Shown one piece after another: positions 8,847 to 15,765 of a stretch of DNA of 34,143 bases. The notes under the pieces were generated by a model. It had not been told where the DNA came from, searched no databases, and was given only the letters and a program-made list of their open reading frames with translations. Position 1 is the first letter of the stretch. Each line of letters opens with the position of its first letter. The stretch lies in assembly GCA_030523275.1 (NCBI GenBank), contig JAUNIX010000032.1, positions 1 to 34,143 of the forward strand, given 5' to 3'. Both the position numbers and the translations under genes were made by a program. The DNA is from Lachnospiraceae bacterium. GTDB taxonomy: Bacteria > Bacillota > Clostridia > Lachnospirales > Lachnospiraceae.

Positions 8847-8948
8847 TATGTTTTTATTATTATAACATATAAAAACATGTTTTAAAATCTTAAATATGTT
8901 TTTATTTTTAAACATATATGTTTTAATAGTAAGCTCTTATGTTTTTAA
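8847..8948. repeat. Iteron-like array of TATGTTTTTAT elements in a divergent promoter region
   Basis: Forward copies lie at 8847-8857 and 8895-8905 (TATGTTTTTAT), 8917-8927 (TATGTTTTAAT) and 8938-8948 (TATGTTTTTAA). One inverted copy lies near 8869-8879. Start-to-start spacing is about 22, 26, 22 and 21 bp, roughly two helical turns, so proteins would bind one face of the helix. The array lies between the tnpA-like -10 and the -35 of the XRE gene. It could be operators for that XRE protein or arm-type sites for the recombinases at an element end. Confidence 0.6.
8859..8867 (-). promoter_or_regulatory. Extended -10 promoter of the recombinase operon
   Basis: The minus strand reads TGTTATAAT, a TGN extension plus a consensus -10, about 50 nt before the tnpA-like ATG. 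A good -35 is not visible. It lies inside the repeat array, so proteins bound there could control the recombinases. Confidence 0.5.
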
Positions 8949-8949
8949 T

Positions 8950-8978
8950 TTGACTAGATATTGTTTTTTTGTTATATT
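8950..8978 (+). promoter_or_regulatory. Sigma-A-type promoter of the XRE gene
   Basis: TTGACT (8950-8955), 17-bp spacer, TATATT (8973-8978). The last TATGTTTTTAA repeat ends just before the -35, which fits autoregulation. The position also shows that the coding start must be 9011 and not an upstream codon. Confidence 0.65.
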
Positions 8979-9010
8979 TAAATAAAAGAAAACGAAAGGA
9001 ACATATAAGG

Positions 9011-9748
9011 ATGAGTCGAGCTGTTGCACTAGATCATGAATTTAATAAAGAAAAATTTCAAAACCTCTTAAATCTGGCAAAAGGATCAAGATCACAAAAA
9101 GATTTTGCTCGTGATGCAAATCTTAGCCTAGCCTATGTCTGTAAGCATTTAAATGGTACGCTAGATGTACCACCAGTTCCTAAAACTCTTTTCAAAATAG
9201 CCCATGCAGCACAAAACGATATAACTTATGAAGATCTTTTAGATGCTGCTGGATATGATACTGATAAAGCAGTTTATAACACCCCATCTACTTCTTTAGA
9301 CGAAAAAGAAAACTTGGATAATAAATATGCTTCCATAATCCTAAATGCTCTTAGGAATTTAAGATATAATCCAACTATTGATACATCAAATAGGTCTCCT
9401 ATTTCCAATCTGACTGTATATTTTTCCGATGGACCAATCAATAAATGGAGCTTTATTTTCCATCCTGAACAATTTATGATTCAAAATTTTAATCTTCAAG
9501 ACCGACTATTATTATATTATGGCCGGCTAGCTACTTTACACGATCAATCCGTGAGTAAATTCTCTTTTGTCACAGATTCAAAAGATACCTTTAATGAAAT
9601 TCTAAAACTAGAGCCATATCGACTAAATGTCATTATTTCTGCCATCTTAGTCGATACAAAAAACTTTAATATACAAAAAGAAGTATATTTAAAAAGCCAT
9701 AACTCCTTTACAGAAGAAACACAAAACACATTCAAACTCTGCCATTAA
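9011..9748 (+). CDS. XRE-family HTH regulator divergent from the recombinases
   Basis: A 245-aa protein starting MSRAVALDHEFNKEKF behind AAAGGAA about 11 nt upstream. The frame is open further upstream, but that part overlaps the promoter. Residues ~10-70 form a Cro/C1-type HTH (SRSQKDFARDANLSLAYVCK, then LNGTLDVPP). The C-terminal ~150 aa has no family I recognise and lacks S24 peptidase motifs. It is divergent from the recombinase operon across the TATGTTTTTAT array, so it is the most likely regulator of that operon and of itself. A hairpin terminator follows at 9757-9798. Confidence 0.75.
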   Translation: MSRAVALDHEFNKEKFQNLLNLAKGSRSQKDFARDANLSLAYVCKHLNGTLDVPPVPKTLFKIAHAAQNDITYEDLLDAAGYDTDKAVYNTPSTSLDEKENLDNKYASIILNALRNLRYNPTIDTSNRSPISNLTVYFSDGPINKWSFIFHPEQFMIQNFNLQDRLLLYYGRLATLHDQSVSKFSFVTDSKDTFNEILKLEPYRLNVIISAILVDTKNFNIQKEVYLKSHNSFTEETQNTFKLCH

Positions 9749-9756
9749 TTTTTTAT

Positions 9757-9798
9757 TCCTACTTTATCGCCAACCGGATAGAAAAAGTAGGACATGTT
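9757..9798 (+). terminator. Hairpin after the XRE gene
   Basis: TCCTACTTT (9757-9765) pairs exactly with AAAGTAGGA (9784-9792). A run of six T follows within four bases (9797-9802). It sits nine bases after the XRE stop codon, so a Rho-independent terminator is likely. Confidence 0.65.
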
Positions 9799-9862
9799 TT
9801 TTCAAATTTATGAAAATAGACTGTCTCATTAAAATGCAAGATTTAGTACCTGTCCTTTATTG

Positions 9863-10038
9863 ATACGCTAATATAAATATAGACAAACTACATCACAAGA
9901 TATAGTTAGGTAGAATAAGAGACATCTATTTAAGCTTAAAAGAGCCTAATTTCTTAATAATATAAAATTTTTATAAAAATAGATTGTAAAAATATATCTG
10001 TACGCCTATTTTCACAAAAAAGAATCTTAAAGTACAAA
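9863..10038. repeat. Diverged direct repeat, copy 1
   Basis: From about 9863 to 10038 the sequence aligns base for base, with few gaps, to 10968-11143. Shared landmarks are CATCACAAGATA (9891), CATCTAT then TTAA, AATATAAAATT, and AAGTRCAAA at the end. I estimate roughly two-thirds to three-quarters identity over ~150 bp. The copy is AT-rich and has no long open frame. It makes up most of the 455-bp gap 9749-10203; the rest is the XRE terminator and the promoter of the next gene. Confidence 0.55.
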
Positions 10039-10129
10039 TTGAGAATAAAAATATTGTTTGAATCTAATTTAATCACAACTTCATGCGGATATACCTCATT
10101 TATTATACTCAATTTATTGTTTATAACTA

Positions 10130-10158
10130 TTTACGTGATTTAATATTACTGTTAGAAT
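10130..10158 (+). promoter_or_regulatory. Promoter of the lone 191-aa gene
   Basis: TTTACG (10130-10135), 17-bp spacer, TAGAAT (10153-10158) with a TGT just before the -10 (extended -10). It lies 45 bp before the start codon at 10204. Confidence 0.5.
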
Positions 10159-10203
10159 ATTATCAATATGGTCAATATTTTTAGCAATCGGAGGTACTAG
10201 AAC

Positions 10204-10779
10204 ATGTCATACATATCTGAATTATATGAAAATAATAAAGACAATAACTACTGGCGAACATATATAGAAGATAAACTTATTGAACAATGCATCCAACGTA
10301 CAAAACAGTGCATTAAAAATACAGTCAAAGAAGGAAAAAAATGTACAGGTTGGTATAATTACCTTTTAGAGGGAAAATTTAAATACTATGCAACATTTAA
10401 AGAATTTTCTCCTGACAATCCAAATGATAAAAAATATATTTCTGAGACAAAATATCTCAAAGAAATAGCCAAATGGGCTCCTAAAAGCTATGAATCCATG
10501 CTAATAAATGAAGGTGAATTAACTACAACCGATCAACAAATCATTTTATATCTCAAAAAAAATCCTGATGGTCCTAATATAATGAGAATGAAATCGGAAA
10601 TAACAAAAGAACTCCGTGAACTTGGATGTAAAAAATCCTCCATAATTTTTCAATATGTTAAAAATTATTATGAGGATCAAATACTTGTTAAAACTGGTTT
10701 TATGGGTAGAAAAAAAGAATATACAGTTCAAAATAATCTTGGTCCTAGAGTTCTTATAATGATATCTGTTTGGTGGTAA
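10204..10779 (+). CDS. Unrecognised 191-aa protein with C-terminal winged-helix-like region
   Basis: The start is firm: GGAGG at 10190-10194 and ATG at 10204. The protein is basic and rich in Lys and Tyr. Residues ~105-175 (TTTDQQIILYLKKNPDGP, then EITKELRELGCKKSSI, then GRKKEYTV) resemble a winged-helix DNA-binding fold. I know no family for it. It stands alone with its own promoter, between two diverged ~150-bp direct repeats, which suggests it was gained by duplication or insertion. A small ATTCCA/TGGAAT dyad follows the stop but has no T-run. Confidence 0.65.
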   Translation: MSYISELYENNKDNNYWRTYIEDKLIEQCIQRTKQCIKNTVKEGKKCTGWYNYLLEGKFKYYATFKEFSPDNPNDKKYISETKYLKEIAKWAPKSYESMLINEGELTTTDQQIILYLKKNPDGPNIMRMKSEITKELRELGCKKSSIIFQYVKNYYEDQILVKTGFMGRKKEYTVQNNLGPRVLIMISVWW

Positions 10780-10967
10780 TATTCCATATAAAAAATTGGA
10801 ATAAATATAATCAGTATTGATCTATATAGAATAAAAAAGTTTTCGTGCCGATCAAATATCAGAAATAAAGGTAGAAGCAATTTTTTGAGAAAAGTAGGAA
10901 AAATCTGTATGTATTATATATATTTCAGTATAAGAAAAAAAGAAGCTCTAGAATAGATTTGGGAGAC

Positions 10968-11143
10968 ATTAGCATATAAAATAACAGTAACCTCCATCAC
11001 AAGATACAATCATTCAAGACAAATTTCCATCTATATTAAACTGAAAAGGGCATAAATTTTAACAATATAAAATTCTATGAAAAAATCTATAAAGATGTAT
11101 ATTGACACATTATTTTTTACAAAAATATTCTTTAAGTGCAAAA
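10968..11143. repeat. Diverged direct repeat, copy 2
   Basis: This is the partner of 9863-10038, in the same orientation, about 1.1 kb away on the other side of the 191-aa gene. It begins near GACATTAGC and runs to AAGTGCAAA at 11143. I see no gene in the 421-bp gap 10780-11200 apart from this repeat and the terminator at 11141-11185. Confidence 0.55.
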
Positions 11144-11185
11144 AAGCACTATCCGAAGTTGATCTTGATCCTGACAACTTCGGAT
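11141..11185 (-). terminator. Rho-independent terminator of the sigma-like gene
   Basis: ATCCGAAGTTG (11151-11161) pairs perfectly with CAACTTCGGAT (11175-11185). On the minus strand the stem is followed by AGTGCTTTTTT. It lies 16 bp past the stop codon of the sigma-like gene. Confidence 0.8.
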
Positions 11186-11200
11186 GACAATAACATCTAT

Positions 11201-11686
11201 TTATATACTCATGATTTCTTTTTCAAAATCTCCCATGACATCACTCACAGAAAAAAATCCTCTTTTCCTTAGATAGAGGGACATTTTATCAAGTGCTCGT
11301 CTTTTATATCTTGCAATCTGTCGGCGACTAAGTTTCATAGATTTTTCAAGTACACTTATCGTATATCCTTCCAATATATTTTTTACAACTACTTCCTTTT
11401 CACGTTCATCTAACAATAATAAAAGTTCCTGGATTAATTCGTTGATAATCACTTCTTTTTCTACATTTTTTGTTTCATCATATAGAAAATCTCCTATATT
11501 GCGCTCTTCATCTTCATTAAAAGAAAACCATGAAAAATTTCTTGTATTTGTTTTATACGCCTGTTCTTCTTCCATATATCTCTCCCTGCGATAGTATTTA
11601 TTTAAAACTTCCTGTTCTTCTTTTGTTACCATATAAGTTTCTTTTGTTATATAATTATAAAATTTATAGCTTCTTTTGTTATCCAT
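11201..11686 (-). CDS. Sigma-70 region 4-like regulatory protein
   Basis: A 161-aa protein whose C-terminal half has a sigma region 4 pattern: LLLLLDEREKEVVVKNILEG, then YTISVLEKSMKLSRRQIARY with a second HTH helix followed by KRRALDKM. A canonical region 2 is missing, so it may be a sigma-like activator and not a full sigma factor. Such proteins sit in the regulatory region of Tn916- and Tn1549-type elements and are thought to control transfer or excision genes. GGAGGAAGATC precedes the ATG (11684-11686), and a strong terminator follows. The start overlaps the end of a small ORF. Confidence 0.75.
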   Translation of the reverse strand: MDNKRSYKFYNYITKETYMVTKEEQEVLNKYYRRERYMEEEQAYKTNTRNFSWFSFNEDEERNIGDFLYDETKNVEKEVIINELIQELLLLLDEREKEVVVKNILEGYTISVLEKSMKLSRRQIARYKRRALDKMSLYLRKRGFFSVSDVMGDFEKEIMSI

Positions 11687-11759
11687 GATCTTCCTCCATT
11701 TTGTTTTGAACTTTTCTTGTGCAACAATTCGGATTCATGGATATCTCTCCAAATACCAT
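11679..11759 (-). CDS. Possible 26-aa peptide coupled to the sigma-like gene
   Basis: A short frame beginning MVFGEISMNPNCC ends at a TAA that overlaps the sigma-like start (ATGGATAA). This suggests translational coupling. The frame stays open, without a start codon, to about 11867, so it may be the tail of a decayed longer gene. The SD before its ATG is weak. Two adjacent cysteines are its only notable feature. Confidence 0.3.
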   Translation of the reverse strand: MVFGEISMNPNCCTRKVQNKMEEDHG

Positions 11760-11954
11760 TTCAATATCTCGCTCACTTTCTACCGAAATATAGAAAGCAG
11801 GCTTAAAATAGAAGCTGATACTTAAGCACCTAAAAAACGCATCAAAAAGAAAGGGTACTTAACCGCTCTATTTATCAAAGATAAATAAAACTCAACTGTA
11901 TCCTGCCTTCTGCGCGCTTATTCGGCTAATATTTATTTGTTGAATATTCTTGTA

Positions 11955-12017
11955 AAAAATAAAAAACGCCAGACAATAGAAAACATCCATTTTGAATGTT
12001 TCTTATTGTCTGGCGTT
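11955..12017 (-). terminator. Strong Rho-independent terminator of the small-gene operon
   Basis: Arms at 11965-11986 and 11996-12017 pair over 22 bp with one imperfect spot (CGCCAGACAATA and its complement form the base). On the minus strand the stem is followed by TTTTTTATTTTTT. It ends the operon 12607-12039 and isolates it from the sigma-like gene. Confidence 0.85.
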
Positions 12018-12038
12018 GGTCGCTACATCCGGGAATCT

Positions 12039-12260
12039 CTACTCGCGTGCGCCTATTTGCTCAGTACTTAGTTTATTAGATTTTATTGTGATTACCACTA
12101 CCGCCTTGCATCTTGGACATTTAATTGCAATTGTACATTTATTATCATCCAATGGTTTTATATCCAGCAGTCTCTTATTATTACAACATGGACAAGCCAC
12201 ATGTATCTCTTTCAAATATTCTTCACCGTTTCCTTTCCATATACCATTTATCCCCTTCAT
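12039..12260 (-). CDS. Small zinc-ribbon protein
   Basis: A ~73-aa frame with two CxxC knuckles about 25 residues apart (ACPCCNNKR and KCPRCKAVV), a zinc-ribbon layout common in small proteins of Clostridia conjugative elements. The ATG at 12260 gives a 38-bp overlap with the preceding gene. A TTG at codon 16 (12215), behind GGAAAGGAAACGG, would keep both knuckles and nearly remove the overlap. It may bind nucleic acid or another element protein. It is the last gene before the strong terminator. Confidence 0.6.
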   Translation of the reverse strand: MKGINGIWKGNGEEYLKEIHVACPCCNNKRLLDIKPLDDNKCTIAIKCPRCKAVVVITIKSNKLSTEQIGARE

Positions 12261-12456
12261 AGTGCAGATGACATTCTTTTCCTTCGACTACACAGGTATA
12301 TACAAATCTCGTTTTGCCATTCTTAGCAAAGCGCTTTATCTCTTTAACATAATCAATTGCGTATACAGTTCCATTCTCCCAGATAACTGTAAACGGGATC
12401 AACCGGCCATCTTTCATAAATTTTGCATAGATATCCACATATACTTTATTATCCAT
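12223..12456 (-). CDS. Small hypothetical protein of the element's regulatory operon
   Basis: A 77-aa protein starting MDNKVYVDIYAKFMKDG. The ATG is at 12454-12456 with GGAGGTTGTTG just upstream (two TTG codons before it are less likely). It has a beta-strand-rich pattern (VYVDIYAKF, then IPFTVIWENGTVYAID) with hydrophobic-polar alternation and two cysteines near the end. I do not recognise a family with a known function. Its start overlaps the stop of the LexA-like small gene by 8 bp, so it is translated with it. Confidence 0.6.
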   Translation of the reverse strand: MDNKVYVDIYAKFMKDGRLIPFTVIWENGTVYAIDYVKEIKRFAKNGKTRFVYTCVVEGKECHLHYEGDKWYMERKR

Positions 12457-12607
12457 CAACAACCTCCAAAATTCTGATTGTCCTTGGCTGCTCTACTGTT
12501 TTTTTGATATAGCCTTCTCCTATTTCACAAACTATCGGTGAAAATCCATATTCATTTATATATCTTCCAATATAATCCAATATTTCTTGTTCTCTTATTT
12601 TTAGCAT
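12449..12607 (-). CDS. 52-aa LexA-N-terminal-like small DNA-binding protein
   Basis: The frame reads MLKIREQEILDYIGRYI, then NEYGFSPIVCEIGEGY, then TVEQPRTIRILEVVDG. It matches the start of the LexA winged helix (IxxYIxxxGxxPxxxEIG) and its end (PRAIRVL), but the middle helix-turn-helix is missing. So it looks like a LexA DNA-binding domain with an internal deletion. AAAAAGGAGGTTACAAT provides an excellent SD. It is the first gene of the minus-strand operon and lies divergent from the S24 repressor, like a Cro/CI pair. Confidence 0.6.
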   Translation of the reverse strand: MLKIREQEILDYIGRYINEYGFSPIVCEIGEGYIKKTVEQPRTIRILEVVDG

Positions 12608-12657
12608 ATTGTAACCTCCTTTTTGTGCTTCTCCCCATAGCAGTAAAGGGAAACGAT

Positions 12658-12707
12658 ATCTCTTATTTATCTATCTGTATTATAAATCTCTTATTTTTCG
12701 ATGTCAA
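12658..12707 (-). promoter_or_regulatory. Promoter with paired operators for the LexA-like small operon
   Basis: On the minus strand TTGACA (12707-12702), 17-bp spacer, TATAAT (12684-12679): both hexamers are consensus. The sequence ATCTCTTATTT occurs twice in direct orientation, at 12658-12668 and 12686-12696 (28 bp apart). One copy is in the spacer and one just downstream of the -10. A repressor bound there, probably the divergent S24 protein, would block transcription. Confidence 0.7.
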
Positions 12708-12737
12708 TAATAAAATCTAATATTATTCTATTTTTTG

Positions 12738-12766
12738 TTGACTTAGAAAATTTTTCGCACTATAAT
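12738..12766 (+). promoter_or_regulatory. Promoter of the S24 repressor gene
   Basis: TTGACT (12738-12743), 17-bp spacer, TATAAT (12761-12766), 30 bp before the ATG at 12797, with AGGAGG in between. The near-consensus hexamers suggest constant expression of the repressor. Confidence 0.8.
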
Positions 12767-12796
12767 GAATACATACAATTGTAGGAGGATAAAGTT

Positions 12797-13657
12797 ATGA
12801 CGACATATAAGCACACCATCTCTGTTCCTGACACTCGGCCCAAACATCCGATAATAGAATATGATGGTGCCATATTAAGAGCAGAAAATATGCTTGGAAA
12901 AAAACTAACACAAGCACGCAAATCAAAAAAGATGAGTCAGAAAGAATTGTCAAAAAATCTACTCGAATATAATATTAAAGTATCTGCTGGAGCTATCAGC
13001 AAGTGGGAAAAAGGGGATTCTATGCCAAATCCATACCAATTATTTGCTGTATGCTTTATTCTTCAGATTGATGATGTTTTAAATTATTTTACCGGAAATG
13101 TCCCTAGTTATGATTATTCACCAGACCTTAGCCAAAAAGGATTGAATCTTCTCCAATTATTTAAAGAAGCTTTAGTGTCCTCTGGACAATATTCACCTAG
13201 AAACAAAAGAAATAAATTCTTAGAATCAGAGGAAGAAATTGAAATGAAAGTTTTTACTCAACCTGCTGCTGCCGGTCCAGGTAATCCTATTTTAGATGGT
13301 GATTATGACATGATTTCTTTTCCAGTCAGCACAATCCCCGAAGGTGCAAATTTTGGAATTCGTGTTTCTGGACAGAGTATGCTACCAAGATATGTAGATT
13401 CACAAATTGTTTGGGTAGAGCAATGCAATGAATTATATCATGGAGATATAGGGGTTTTTTACTATGATGATAATGCCTATATCAAAAAATACATTATTGA
13501 ACAGCCCAATGAAAATAAAATTTATTCTTCTACTAACTGTGAAGAACGCATCACACCAAAGATCACCTTATTCTCTTTAAACAGAGAATGTGCTAATCAG
13601 GATGTCCATATCTTACCAGAACATCCATTTTATATTGTTGGACGTGTCTTAAACTAA
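12797..13657 (+). CDS. Self-cleaving CI/LexA-like repressor (XRE HTH plus S24 peptidase)
   Basis: A 286-aa repressor with an XRE HTH at residues ~35-95 (LTQARKSKKMSQKELSKNL) and a C-terminal S24/LexA domain. The catalytic Ser is in VSGQSMLPRY (Ser194), the Lys in AYIKKY (about Lys230), and the likely self-cleavage bond is Ala159-Gly160 (PAAAGPGN). All key parts are present, so DNA damage through RecA should inactivate it. It is divergent from a LexA-like small gene, and paired operators lie between the two. It is the best candidate for the element's maintenance repressor. Confidence 0.88.
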   Translation: MTTYKHTISVPDTRPKHPIIEYDGAILRAENMLGKKLTQARKSKKMSQKELSKNLLEYNIKVSAGAISKWEKGDSMPNPYQLFAVCFILQIDDVLNYFTGNVPSYDYSPDLSQKGLNLLQLFKEALVSSGQYSPRNKRNKFLESEEEIEMKVFTQPAAAGPGNPILDGDYDMISFPVSTIPEGANFGIRVSGQSMLPRYVDSQIVWVEQCNELYHGDIGVFYYDDNAYIKKYIIEQPNENKIYSSTNCEERITPKITLFSLNRECANQDVHILPEHPFYIVGRVLN

Positions 13658-13687
13658 ACTGATCGATAAAAAGAACTAATATAATTG

Positions 13688-13726
13688 AAAAGCTATCTCT
13701 TATTAATTAAGACCTAGCTTTTTTCT
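13688..13726. terminator. Bidirectional terminator after the S24 repressor
   Basis: AAAAGCTA (13688-13695) pairs with TAGCTTTT (13715-13722), with an inner TCTTA/TAAGA stem. T-runs lie on both strands. It separates the repressor gene from the convergent gene at 13779-14396. Confidence 0.75.
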
Positions 13727-13778
13727 ATACCCATTTACAAGTCATAATAATATTCTTTCATGTAACACGGAACTAAAA

Positions 13779-14396
13779 TCACATTGACAAAAATACATCC
13801 TTCATAAAGTTCACAACATCCAAAAGTCCCTGCTGATATGCCATTCTTCCATATTCAGCACTTCTTTCATTACCAGCAGACAAAGCCTCATCAATAATTT
13901 CCCATTGTTCCAAGGAAAATTTATTTCTATCTAGCTGTTCCATTTTTTTATGATATTGGTTAATTGATTCTTGATATTCTTTATCTGTTCTCAATGTTTC
14001 TTCCAATGCCGTGTTCATTCTATTCAAAATAATTTGCTGCATAACTGTTTTTTGTTTTTCTTTACTTAACAAGATATTTTCTAAAGAACTATTTTTATGA
14101 CCGCGATATCCTTGTTCCAAATTCTTGAATAACTGAAATCCTATCAATAATCCAGCTTCAAAATATATGTCATCATGCAATGTAGCAAAATCTGCCACAA
14201 CATCAAATAATTTATCATCTTTTCTGTTCACTTCTGAATACAGTTTTTCCAATTTTTCAAAAATTTCATCGTAGGATCTCGCAATCTCTCGTTCATAATT
14301 TTCAAAAGGTTCCTTTCCTGAATCTGTTCCATATATCATAAACGATATAAAGTTTTCTAACTTAACTTTTTCTAACAGTTTTTCTAATTCTGTCAT
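13779..14396 (-). CDS. Unrecognised 205-aa helical protein
   Basis: A soluble, mostly alpha-helical, charged protein with coiled-coil-like stretches (EIFEKLEKLYSEVNR, then YHKKMEQLDRNKFSLEQWE). A central, less charged segment (DIYFEAGLLIGFQLFKNLEQG) resembles those in small accessory proteins of Clostridia elements. No catalytic motif is visible and I cannot name a family. It starts at the ATG 14394-14396 behind AAGAGGGAAAACG. It is divergent from the ribbon-helix-helix gene, and the GCCGTCA operators lie between them, so both may be controlled together. Confidence 0.65.
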   Translation of the reverse strand: MTELEKLLEKVKLENFISFMIYGTDSGKEPFENYEREIARSYDEIFEKLEKLYSEVNRKDDKLFDVVADFATLHDDIYFEAGLLIGFQLFKNLEQGYRGHKNSSLENILLSKEKQKTVMQQIILNRMNTALEETLRTDKEYQESINQYHKKMEQLDRNKFSLEQWEIIDEALSAGNERSAEYGRMAYQQGLLDVVNFMKDVFLSM

Positions 14397-14457
14397 CGTT
14401 TTCCCTCTTTTCTATCTATTGATTATTTTTCCTTCTTTTACCTCTTTATTATATTAT

Positions 14458-14508
14458 GCCGTCATTATGCCGTCAATATATTTTTAGCCGTCATTTTGAC
14501 GGTATAAT
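14458..14508 (+). promoter_or_regulatory. GCCGTCA operator array overlapping the promoter of the RHH gene
   Basis: GCCGTCA occurs at 14458-14464, 14469-14475 and 14487-14493. The complement TGACGG follows at 14497-14502, making CCGTCA-TTT-TGACGG. The first two copies are 11 bp apart, one helical turn. The last half-site touches a TATAAT (14503-14508), and the -35 region is weak. This is how ribbon-helix-helix repressors usually arrange operators, so autorepression by the next gene is likely. Confidence 0.7.
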
Positions 14509-14532
14509 GATATCATACACGGAGGTTACGCT

Positions 14533-14703
14533 ATGCAAAAAGATATTGTAAAATTTACTTTAAGAACAGATTCTAAATCATTACAAAAATTCAGATATGT
14601 AGCTGAATATAATGCTCGTTCTGCTAATCGTGAACTAGAAATGATAATGAAGATGCATATTGCTGAATTTGAAAAAACTCATGGTAAAATTGAAAACAAA
14701 TAA
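14533..14703 (+). CDS. Arc/MetJ-like ribbon-helix-helix protein, 56 aa
   Basis: A short frame beginning MQKDIVKFTLRTDSKSLQKF, then YVAEYNARSANRELEMIM, ending GKIENK. The strand (IVKFTLR), first helix and second helix starting SANRELE match the Arc-type RHH fold. GGAGGT is 6 nt before the ATG. The upstream GCCGTCA half-sites are a fitting target. It probably represses itself and perhaps the divergent 205-aa gene. Confidence 0.8.
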   Translation: MQKDIVKFTLRTDSKSLQKFRYVAEYNARSANRELEMIMKMHIAEFEKTHGKIENK

Positions 14704-14841
14704 TATATATATATAATAATTTATAATTGTGTTTTTCGAAATGTAGGAAATTTATATAATATTTTAATATTATTAATTATAAAAAGTATCTTATTAACAA
14801 GTGAATATAGAAATCATTATGTAGTTACGTCGTAAAAAACG

Positions 14842-15573
14842 ATGATAAAATTAGAAAAGAATACAATTAAAATTTTAAATGAGGAGATAAATAATGAAAT
14901 GAGTAAAAAGACTGTGATTTTTGTAGGAATTTTTGTATTAATATTACCATTTTGGGGATTGTTGATTGCTTGGGGCTTCTTTGGAAAATTTATATTTAAT
15001 AATCCAGATTTCTGGTATGGCTATATGTCATATTTCGGTACAGTGTCTTTAGCAATCGTTGCTTTACTGCAGAACATAAATGCCAATGAAATCAACAATA
15101 GATTTATAATACAGCAGCTTAAGCAAAAAATAGGATATTTGAATTTAAAACAAATAGAAAACGAACATAGTAAAGTTAATAAATATCAGGAATTACAAGT
15201 GGGACAGTTCTATAATGCTACCGGTAAAATTGAACAAACAAAGGATAAAATATTAGCAATATGGTTAAACAACGTTGGGGAAGATATTATTTTAAATCTT
15301 AATATTTTATCTGGAAAAATTAATGAAGAATCAGTGCATATTCCTTGTTCAATTAATATTGTTTATAAAAATGAAAATATATGTATTGAATTAGATAATA
15401 CACAATATTTTCAAACGAATGAATTAAAAATAGAACTTTTAATTCAAATGCAAAATGTAGCAGGAATAACTTATAAACAAAATTTTTATATTGAAGCTCA
15501 AAAAAATGGGGCCACTGTTCAAGGAACTTACTTTGTAACAAAGTTTAGTACTGATATTGATTTTGAAGAATAA
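14842..15573 (+). CDS. Predicted two-TM membrane protein of unknown function
   Basis: Of 243 aa, residues ~23-48 (VIFVGIFVLILPFWGLLIAW) and ~58-80 (YGYMSYFGTVSLAIVALLQN) are membrane segments. A coiled-coil-like stretch and a beta-rich ~150-aa domain of unknown family follow. The first ATG lacks an SD; Met20 (14899, MSKKTVIF) lies behind GAGGAGATAAATAATGAA and may be the real start. It is very AT-rich and set off from its neighbours, with a terminator at 15704-15735. The layout is like small membrane cargo proteins (exclusion or phage-resistance), but nothing in the sequence proves such a role. Confidence 0.6.
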   Translation: MIKLEKNTIKILNEEINNEMSKKTVIFVGIFVLILPFWGLLIAWGFFGKFIFNNPDFWYGYMSYFGTVSLAIVALLQNINANEINNRFIIQQLKQKIGYLNLKQIENEHSKVNKYQELQVGQFYNATGKIEQTKDKILAIWLNNVGEDIILNLNILSGKINEESVHIPCSINIVYKNENICIELDNTQYFQTNELKIELLIQMQNVAGITYKQNFYIEAQKNGATVQGTYFVTKFSTDIDFEE

Positions 15574-15703
15574 GGTTAACCCATAAACTTTTTTTGCCCC
15601 AAAGAACCTAAAATATAAATTTATTTAATTTTTAAATCGTGTATTTGACAGATTAAAAACAAATTATTAATATAAAATACTCACAACTAACTTTGCAAGC
15701 AGT

Positions 15704-15731
15704 GTCCTCGTACGCACACGAGGACTTTTTT
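15704..15731 (+). terminator. Rho-independent terminator
   Basis: GTCCTCGT (15704-15711) and ACGAGGAC (15718-15725) form a GC-rich stem with a 6-nt loop followed by TTTTTT on the plus strand. It serves the membrane-protein gene 130 bp upstream and insulates the convergent transfer operon. Confidence 0.75.
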
Positions 15732-15765
15732 AAATTTTTTAATTCTAAAAAACTCAAAAAACTTG

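Noticed and set aside
8847..8948. The TATGTTTTTAT array as a CRISPR
   Set aside because: Repeats are only 11 bp, spacers are ~11 bp and AT-rich, one copy is inverted, and no cas gene is present.
11992..12477. A 161-codon plus-strand open frame over the small zinc-ribbon genes
   Set aside because: It begins inside a terminator stem, is antisense to three genes with good ribosome binding sites and codes for no recognisable protein.
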